Shown: in pieces, positions 6,327 through 11,709 of the stretch
Numbering within the stretch: the stretch's first letter is position 1
How the letters are laid out: each line of letters begins with the position of its first letter
Origin: Collinsella sp.
GTDB taxonomy: Bacteria; Actinomycetota; Coriobacteriia; Coriobacteriales; Coriobacteriaceae
Reading direction: 5' to 3'
Length of the DNA: 11,709 bases
NCBI GenBank assembly: GCA_019419485.1
Contig: DXZV01000036.1
Span: forward strand, 1,761 to 13,469
Translations under genes and position numbers: made by a program
The notes under the pieces: model-generated
Told to the model about the DNA's origin: nothing
The model's database searches: none
The model's input: only the letters and a program-made list of their open reading frames with translations

Positions 6327-9018
6327 CGTCGCCCCTCCTCCATAATCGCGTTGCGACAAAGGGCATGAGCTTCATTGAGGGACGTCCCGAAGAAGCCTCC
6401 TTGTAAAGGACCCGGTTCTCTTGCCCGTTCCACTGGCACAGCGGGCCATCCAACTGCTTCGCTGCGACATTCGAGCCAAACAGACACGCCACGCCGTCAA
6501 AAGACGACAGTCCCGATGAACCCAACTGCGCTGAAAGCGCTACGGGGTTCTGCCAATGGCAGACAAAGTGGATTCCGTGCATAGGAGCCTCGCGGAATAC
6601 CTTTTGAATCTTCTGCTGAGCACCAAAGTCGAAAGATCCTAGTGAGTCCGCATTCGGCACCAACACAAACCGCTCCCGCCCACATTCTTCCCCGACATCA
6701 TTCCTCTGAAGACAATTGGTAATCCATGCAGCCGCTTCGTCCGAAGGCACGACCTCCGGAGAAACCCCCGCACGAGCGCATATCTCCAGAGTCGAATTAG
6801 AAACATGGCGCGCGCCATCCTCCACTACAGCAAACTCAGCGCCTCGCTCATAGCGTGCAAGCGATAAAACAAGCGTTTCCATAACGCACGCCGCAAGATC
6901 GACAGAATTCGGAAGATCACCGAGCCCTGGCAGCGTTCCCCTGCCCACAAGAGCGATATTGCTTCCCGCAGCTCTTTCAAACGGGAAATATATCGGTGCC
7001 AACCCAGCAGAAACACCCCGGCCAAGTAAGGCGCTCGGCACGTTACCTGAATCTATGTCGTTCTGCTCAAGGAGGGCCTCAGTCAACTCCGGCAGAGTGC
7101 TTCCGTCGAAAACCACCGGTTCATCAAGGTGCTCTTTTGGCATTGCATAGAACTTGTTCCTGAGACTGTCCAACGTGGCATCCTCAGCAAACGGCGTAAG
7201 CACCGTCACATTTGCGTTCGGATTTCCGTAATCTTCGTTCAGAATCGCCTGTCCCCTGAACCTTAGACTGGCAGCCGCCTCGTTAAAGGGTCCGAAAGTC
7301 GCCCGCGACTCCGCCGGCGAGTTTTTCAGTCCGATACGGATAGGAAACTGTGCGAAGAACTTGCCCTGGGAAATGGCAAGATTGGTTATCCCGCCGATAC
7401 TTTGTGACGCCAATATCACGTGAATACCGTATGCACGATAGAGGCGAACGATGCGTTCCAAAAGTTCACAGGCTTCCTTGCCTCTCGCGCCTTCTAGAAA
7501 TAGCTGGAACTCATCAATGACCACAACGATACGCGGCATCTTATTCCCGCTATTGCGCCGATACTTGAGCAGATTATCTCCGTAAGGCTTGATCGCAGCG
7601 GCCCTCCGTTTGGCCTCGGCGGCTATGGAATTCAGCACATCCATGGCAAAGTCTTCATCGGCCTCAAGCCCAAATGCCTTTACCTGCGGTAGATACTCGG
7701 GAGAATCCGGCGTGGGAGCCATGGGAAACAGGGTAACGCCCTCTTTGAAATCAAACAGATAGAGTTCCAACTCGTCGGGAGAATACCTGGCGCACAAACC
7801 GTAGATGATATCTTTCAACAGATTCGATTTACCCTGTCCGACCGCGCCGGTTATCAGTGCATTATGTCTTTGAGTCTCATTCGAGCCAATCGTGACATCA
7901 ACTGTCTGGGTTCCACGCAGACCCAGCGAGAACGTGACTCCGTCCTCGCTCGTCTCCATCCAATACTCCGCGGGAAGCACCGACTCGATCTTTACTTCGG
8001 GCAACCGCAGCTCTGCCGCTGATCGGGCCATCCGCTCGGCGGCTTGCGCCGATTCAATCGTGTCAAGCTCATAGAGCTCAACATCGTAGCCATCGTGACC
8101 CAGCCATCGGGCATGACTGCCCGAGAATAGTTCAAGACGCTCCGAAACAGGATAGGAACGTTTCTTCTCGCAATACCATTTGGGCAAGTCGTCCATCTTA
8201 GGTTGTATCATTAGGAAAGAAGTGCCTGCCTTTGGGGCCGCCTTCATCAGCGAGCAGATACGGTCGTATTGCTCGGCAGCCATTCCCATCGGCATATCGT
8301 GGATCACAACGAGCTGGTACTTTTCGACCGGCATTCCGACCCGTTGGTGATATACCGCCAGGCTCTCATCGTCTGACAGCAACTCGTTGTTGATTTGCGT
8401 CACACGGTCGGTCAGCTCGTTAAGTAAGGCATCGAGTTCGCCTCTCGAATGCAAATACCTGACCGCTGCCTCGCCTTGCCCGTTCCGGCCAATCATCGAA
8501 AAAGGAGCCTCGATGTTTTTGAGTGCCGGGTCAAAACTAATGATTTCAACTTGCGACGCTGAAGTCGATAAAAGCGTCTTGGCCTCTACCTCGCGCACTA
8601 CCCCGTCTGAAATGCAGCCCTCGCCTGAAACCGACATCACGATATTGCCGTGACCAAGCAACGGAACGATAAAGGGCACCGTAAACAAATCGTCACGTTT
8701 TGAAGTTTTCGACATCGATCCAATCTGGATATACTCGGCGGCATTGAGGGCCGAGCCTTCCTCAATCGCCAGCAACTCGTCAACGGTATCCTGCACTCGT
8801 TTTTTCGTAAGGGCGTTGCGGCGCTTCTCCCGGATGCTGAGTTTATTGAGCGCTCGTGTTTTTGCCTCCTGTCTCTCCTTCAGCGTCATCTTCAACCACG
8901 TGTCAACGGAGGCAGATTGGGATTCACAAGCTCCCAGCAGATGAGCCTGGCATTCCTTGACCTCGCTGAGCGCTTGCCTCATTTCGGCATAGGTCTCTTC
9001 CAGCGACATATTGGCCAT
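6313..9018 (-). CDS. FtsK/SpoIIIE-type ATPase, EssC-like tandem arrangement, no membrane segment
   Basis: This 901-residue RecA-fold motor is the largest gene. Residues 1-85 are charged helix. Residues about 105-340 may be a degenerate ATPase-like module (KYQLVVIHDMP resembles a Walker B strand, without a P-loop). The central FtsK/SpoIIIE domain (about 345-600) is intact: Walker A GAVGQGKS at 391-398, YLFDFKEG at 420-427, Walker B VVVIDEF with Asp502-Glu503, ILASQ ending at Gln539, and the following PIRIGLKNSPAESR. A third module (about 665-880) opens with GLAPIYFPFE and NIALVGRG at 688-694, mirroring EssC repeats, but its P-loop is degenerate. No FtsK gamma domain, membrane segment or FHA domain is seen, so chromosome segregation is unlikely; protein or DNA translocation are both open. 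The ATG shares one base with the GrpE stop (TGATG). Confidence 0.92.
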   Translation of the reverse strand: MANMSLEETYAEMRQALSEVKECQAHLLGACESQSASVDTWLKMTLKERQEAKTRALNKLSIREKRRNALTKKRVQDTVDELLAIEEGSALNAAEYIQIGSMSKTSKRDDLFTVPFIVPLLGHGNIVMSVSGEGCISDGVVREVEAKTLLSTSASQVEIISFDPALKNIEAPFSMIGRNGQGEAAVRYLHSRGELDALLNELTDRVTQINNELLSDDESLAVYHQRVGMPVEKYQLVVIHDMPMGMAAEQYDRICSLMKAAPKAGTSFLMIQPKMDDLPKWYCEKKRSYPVSERLELFSGSHARWLGHDGYDVELYELDTIESAQAAERMARSAAELRLPEVKIESVLPAEYWMETSEDGVTFSLGLRGTQTVDVTIGSNETQRHNALITGAVGQGKSNLLKDIIYGLCARYSPDELELYLFDFKEGVTLFPMAPTPDSPEYLPQVKAFGLEADEDFAMDVLNSIAAEAKRRAAAIKPYGDNLLKYRRNSGNKMPRIVVVIDEFQLFLEGARGKEACELLERIVRLYRAYGIHVILASQSIGGITNLAISQGKFFAQFPIRIGLKNSPAESRATFGPFNEAAASLRFRGQAILNEDYGNPNANVTVLTPFAEDATLDSLRNKFYAMPKEHLDEPVVFDGSTLPELTEALLEQNDIDSGNVPSALLGRGVSAGLAPIYFPFERAAGSNIALVGRGTLPGLGDLPNSVDLAACVMETLVLSLARYERGAEFAVVEDGARHVSNSTLEICARAGVSPEVVPSDEAAAWITNCLQRNDVGEECGRERFVLVPNADSLGSFDFGAQQKIQKVFREAPMHGIHFVCHWQNPVALSAQLGSSGLSSFDGVACLFGSNVAAKQLDGPLCQWNGQENRVLYKEASSGRPSMKLMPFVATRLWRRGDDEQG

Positions 9019-9464
9019 CAGTCCTCTTCGTGCCGAAAGACAACCACTCGCGCTGGGCGGAGAAGTCTTCCGCCAATCCTGTAACCGTCTCGCTCTACTC
9101 GAGCCACCTTTCCATCTTTGAAGGCGTCGTCTGTCTTAATCAATCCAACGATTTCATGCTCATGTAGATTAACTGTCTCGTCACACAGAACAGGCTCAAG
9201 CCCGTAATGGCTACAAACCTCGATAATCTCATCCGCAATCGAAGACCTCAAGTCCTCTGACAGCGGCTCATTCTTAACTCTATCAACGGCAAGCAGCAGC
9301 TCACTGAATAATCCTGCATAAGCTTCGCCAGTGGCCAAGTCTTTGATTTTTCTTGAATCTGATTTGAGAGAAGCGAGAGACGCTCTGAGCCGTTCTGCAC
9401 AGTCAATAATTGCTTGGCGATCCATCTCCAAGCTGTCGAGTGCTTGGTCCCAGCGCACGTCCAT
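9018..9464 (-). CDS. grpE-like: short GrpE-family nucleotide exchange factor
   Basis: This 148-residue protein should release ADP from the Hsp70 encoded two genes upstream. The C-terminal half shows the GrpE beta-domain signature: HEHEIVGLIKTDD, then GKVARVERDGYRIGG and RLLRPARVVVF at the end. The N-terminal helical part (about 10-75) is shorter than in housekeeping GrpE (usually about 180-200 residues), which should shorten the long paired helix. The ATG at 9464 shares a base with the stop of the J-like gene (TAATG), pointing to translational coupling. A longer in-frame start at 9647 would lie inside the upstream coding region and add a stretch with no GrpE character. Its place between a J-like protein and an ATPase suggests a dedicated rather than general role. 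Confidence 0.88.
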   Translation of the reverse strand: MDVRWDQALDSLEMDRQAIIDCAERLRASLASLKSDSRKIKDLATGEAYAGLFSELLLAVDRVKNEPLSEDLRSSIADEIIEVCSHYGLEPVLCDETVNLHEHEIVGLIKTDDAFKDGKVARVERDGYRIGGRLLRPARVVVFRHEED

Positions 9465-10573
9465 TATTGGAGCCCCGTCCTCTTTGCAAGCTCTCCCAAT
9501 TTGCGGGCATTGATCATCCATCCGGTCGGTACAACAAAGAAGAATGCATACAGGAGCAGCCCAAAGAACAGAACGAGCGTCAAGGGAGCGCCACTTGACC
9601 CGCTTATCATAAATAAGAAGGTCAAGCCGCAGAGAATCCAAAACCATCGGGCCGGTGCAATGTAGTGCCTTTTACGCGCCCAGTCGATAAGGCCCTCCAT
9701 TTTCTCAATCCATTCCTCATCAGCCTTGTCGATATTTCCCAACGCGCGCATTTCACTAACGACAAGTTCAGCATGCTGGATTTGTTTCATATTGGTGAAA
9801 TAGCCAGCATTATCCTTTGAGCTCATTTTGTTCTCGACATCCGTCTCCAGACACCGGCATAACGAGCTTAGGACGGGTCCATAATCCGGATGTGCCTCAT
9901 GAAGATTGCGCGCCATAGTGAGGGCCTGGTCAAATTTCCCCTGAAGATAACGCGCATCAACCAAGCGCGCCATAATCGTATAGTTGCTCTTATCAATCTG
10001 CTGGGCCTTCAGAAACTCAGCCTCGGCGTCTGCGTATTTATCAATCATTATGTACGAGTCGCCCAACAGCCTATGAGCGGTCGCCTGATTCGAGCCAAGC
10101 TTCAGCAACTCAGATGCAGCAAAAATGGATTCGTCATATTTGTCCATCGAATATGCTGCCAGAGCCCACACAAGCCATGCTTCCGCATCGGTTGAGCAAT
10201 TCCTTGTTGCCTCCCTAGCGGCAAAACAAGCGTTGGCACTCTGACCGTTTTTGAAATAATCTTTCGCTTCTGATGTCCAGTCTTTCTCGGCGGTTGCAGC
10301 ACGGGCGTCTTTTTCCAGGTCCCTCTTGCTGTCACTCTTCCCGCTATCATATCTGGCATCGTATTCCAAGCGTTTTGAACTGTTGTGAAACAACGAATCT
10401 GCTTCATTTAAGAGCTGCATCATTCTTTCGGCGTTTGCTCTTTGCATAGCATCCGGAGATCCTTCGAGACGCCTGAAGCGCTTTCGTGTTTTCTTAATCG
10501 CCTCTTCGATCTCCTCAATCGGCGCATTCTTCTCCAGTTCGAGAATTTCATAGTAGTCAACAAATTCTTCCAT
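9464..10573 (-). CDS. J-like domain/TPR protein with two C-terminal membrane segments, HPD motif absent
   Basis: This 369-residue protein starts with a J-like domain (about 4-76): DYYEILELEKNAPIEEIEEA matches helices I-II of DnaJ, and LLNEADSLFHNSSKRLEYD matches helices III-IV. The loop that should contain His-Pro-Asp reads KRFRRLEGSPD, so HPD is missing and Hsp70 stimulation is doubtful. Residues about 100-245 look like TPR repeats (AWLVWALAAYSMDKYDESI; AHRLLGDSYIMIDKYADAEAEF; QGKFDQALTMARNLHEAHPDYG), suited to peptide binding. Two membrane segments follow at about 308-325 and 329-350, so most of the protein faces the cytoplasm. The ATG at 10573 has AGGGGA five bases upstream and lies nine bases after the Hsp70 stop. 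It probably places the Hsp70 at the membrane or presents clients to it. Confidence 0.88.
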   Translation of the reverse strand: MEEFVDYYEILELEKNAPIEEIEEAIKKTRKRFRRLEGSPDAMQRANAERMMQLLNEADSLFHNSSKRLEYDARYDSGKSDSKRDLEKDARAATAEKDWTSEAKDYFKNGQSANACFAAREATRNCSTDAEAWLVWALAAYSMDKYDESIFAASELLKLGSNQATAHRLLGDSYIMIDKYADAEAEFLKAQQIDKSNYTIMARLVDARYLQGKFDQALTMARNLHEAHPDYGPVLSSLCRCLETDVENKMSSKDNAGYFTNMKQIQHAELVVSEMRALGNIDKADEEWIEKMEGLIDWARKRHYIAPARWFWILCGLTFLFMISGSSGAPLTLVLFFGLLLYAFFFVVPTGWMINARKLGELAKRTGLQ

Positions 10574-10582
10574 CAGTGTCCC

Positions 10583-11709
10583 CTATCCAATTTCGATGTT
10601 CTTCATCTTGTTAACGGCAGTATCGAGTTGCCGTTCATCCATATTCGCCACACGGTCGATTTCGAACTCGCCATACAGCTGGCCGCTCCCCCCGGCATAT
10701 AGACGGATATGCACGGTTTGTTCTCTGTCGTATTCGTAAACCACGCGGACGGGAGATCCCTTGGGCAGCCCGGGCGGAAGCGGTATTTCCTTTGAACCGA
10801 TAATGACCACATAGTTCAAGTCTGGGTCATCGCCTTGTGTCACCTGGACATCGACGTACGGCTGGTTCTCACTCACCGTTGCTGCGTCCTGTGAATAACT
10901 CCCCGGCACGGGTGAATTCCTCGGAATCACGACATTGTTGTAGTCTTTGCCGTTTTTCCCGAGCATCACAACCCCCAAAGGTTGCGAGGTAACATCGGCA
11001 ATGACTACGCTCGGAGCCGTAAAGAGGGGCATATCCGGCAAACTATTTTCCGCCGATCCTGCCACGTCAATGCTCGATTCCATTTCTATTGCGGCCTGAA
11101 CGGCAGCCCCCATGGCGACAGCCTCATCGGGATTTACCCCAAGCTCGGGTTTCATCCCCGAAATATCTTCGATTAACTTGTGTACCATTGGCATACGCGT
11201 TGAACCACCAACGAGGACCACATGATCGATCTGGCCCCATGAATAACCGGTGTCCTCGAGCACGTCCTCGACCAGCTCCTGCGTTCGATTCAGGAGTGAC
11301 CTACTCGCCCGCTCGAAATCTTCGCGAGAAATAGCCACACGATAAGGCTTTCCGTTCTTCGAAATATGGAGGTTTGCCTTTGGCACGTTCGAAAGAGTGC
11401 GCTTAACCATTTCGCATTTCTCTCGAAGCTCGGCACTTATCAGATAATCATCGAGAATATTACCGGCACCCTGTTTCGAGAGTTCTTCTGCCACAAACGA
11501 CATTAGAGCGTTATCGAAATCGAATCCGCCCAGGTTTCTATCGCCATCGGTTCCGATAACCGTAAAGCAACCGTCCTCTATCTTAAGAAGCGTCACGTCG
11601 AACGTTCCGCCGCCCAAATCATAGACAAGCGTGATGCCGTTCTTCTCGGTATCAAGACCAAAGGAAAGAGCTGCGGCCGTCGGCTCATTCAGCACGCGAA
11701 GCACTTTGG
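10583..11709 (-). CDS. dnaK-like: Hsp70/DnaK-family chaperone, 5' end cut by the window edge
   Basis: The visible 375 codons (stop included) begin just before VLNEPTAAALSFG, equivalent to about residue 165 of DnaK, so roughly the first 160 residues lie outside the window. The rest of the ATPase domain is intact: DLGGGTFDVTLL (phosphate 2 region) and VVLVGGSTRMPMV (adenosine region), then NPDEAVAMGAAVQA. The interdomain linker reads SVVIADVTSQPLG instead of the usual DVLLLDVTPLSLG. A beta-sandwich substrate domain follows (PRNSPVPGSYSQDAAT, NQPYVDVQVTQGD, LPPGLPKGSPVRVVYEYD). The protein ends about 25 residues later, so the alpha-helical lid of normal DnaK (about 100 residues) is essentially absent. 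It is the most upstream gene seen; the operon promoter and any earlier genes are off the right edge. Confidence 0.93.
   Translation of the reverse strand, partial: KVLRVLNEPTAAALSFGLDTEKNGITLVYDLGGGTFDVTLLKIEDGCFTVIGTDGDRNLGGFDFDNALMSFVAEELSKQGAGNILDDYLISAELREKCEMVKRTLSNVPKANLHISKNGKPYRVAISREDFERASRSLLNRTQELVEDVLEDTGYSWGQIDHVVLVGGSTRMPMVHKLIEDISGMKPELGVNPDEAVAMGAAVQAAIEMESSIDVAGSAENSLPDMPLFTAPSVVIADVTSQPLGVVMLGKNGKDYNNVVIPRNSPVPGSYSQDAATVSENQPYVDVQVTQGDDPDLNYVVIIGSKEIPLPPGLPKGSPVRVVYEYDREQTVHIRLYAGGSGQLYGEFEIDRVANMDERQLDTAVNKMKNIEIG

Noticed and set aside
6313..9018. Chromosome-segregation FtsK/SpoIIIE
   Set aside because: There are no N-terminal membrane segments and no C-terminal gamma DNA-reading domain, and the C-terminal third is a second degenerate ATPase-like module instead.
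9465..9647. Longer GrpE start at 9647
   Set aside because: It would lie deep inside the J-like gene and add residues that are only the other-frame reading of the membrane-segment region. The TAATG junction gives a better start.
9018..11709. Reading the Hsp70/J/GrpE genes as the ordinary heat-shock operon
   Set aside because: The J-like protein lacks HPD, the Gly/Phe region and the zinc domain and has two membrane segments; the Hsp70 lacks its lid; the order is Hsp70-J-GrpE and continues without a break into an ATPase. No HspR-like regulator gene is present.
1..11709. CRISPR arrays, tRNA/rRNA genes, insertion sequences, integrase or att sites
   Set aside because: I looked for regularly spaced repeats, tRNA-like ends, transposase or recombinase motifs and flanking direct repeats and found none that held up.

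Overview
The window looks like the chromosome of a high-G+C Gram-positive bacterium, most plausibly a coriobacterium close to Collinsella. That assignment is inference, based on the GC-rich flanking genes, strong AGGAGG-type ribosome binding sites, the LytTR/GHKL two-component pair and the general protein character. No RNA gene is available for taxonomy.

Left part (about 1-3560). After a 303-base gene-free leader with several inverted repeats comes a two-component pair: a LytTR response regulator (304-1026) and, overlapping it by one base, a membrane GHKL histidine kinase (1026-2303). Convergent to them lies an unrecognised 191-residue protein on the minus strand (2364-2939). Its promoter lies back to back with that of a thioredoxin gene (3076-3396). 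The thioredoxin leader carries a perfect 8+1+8 palindrome, and a strong intrinsic terminator follows at 3518-3556.

Right part (3585 to the window end). One tightly packed minus-strand gene set of at least eight genes fills about 8 kb and is cut by the right edge. In transcription order: an Hsp70 (5' end missing), a J-like/TPR protein with two membrane segments, a GrpE, a large FtsK/SpoIIIE-EssC-like ATPase, a coiled-coil tail-anchored protein, an 87-residue two-helix protein of WXG100-like size, a membrane-anchored N-acetylmuramoyl-L-alanine amidase, and a zinc-ribbon/TM/YARHG protein. Junctions are 1-17 base overlaps or gaps of 9-23 bases. Base composition is visibly lower in GC than the left part (sampled 60-base rows of 45-52% against about 62%).

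How the right-hand genes may work together (inference). A dedicated Hsp70/J/GrpE set would hold or unfold a client, the RecA-fold ATPase would supply translocation force, the small helical protein would be a substrate or partner, and the amidase would open peptidoglycan. Parts of this resemble type VII secretion, but the ATPase has no membrane segments, the small protein has no WXG motif, the J domain lacks HPD and the Hsp70 lacks its helical lid. I do not recognise the combination as a named system, and it is the main item of interest here.
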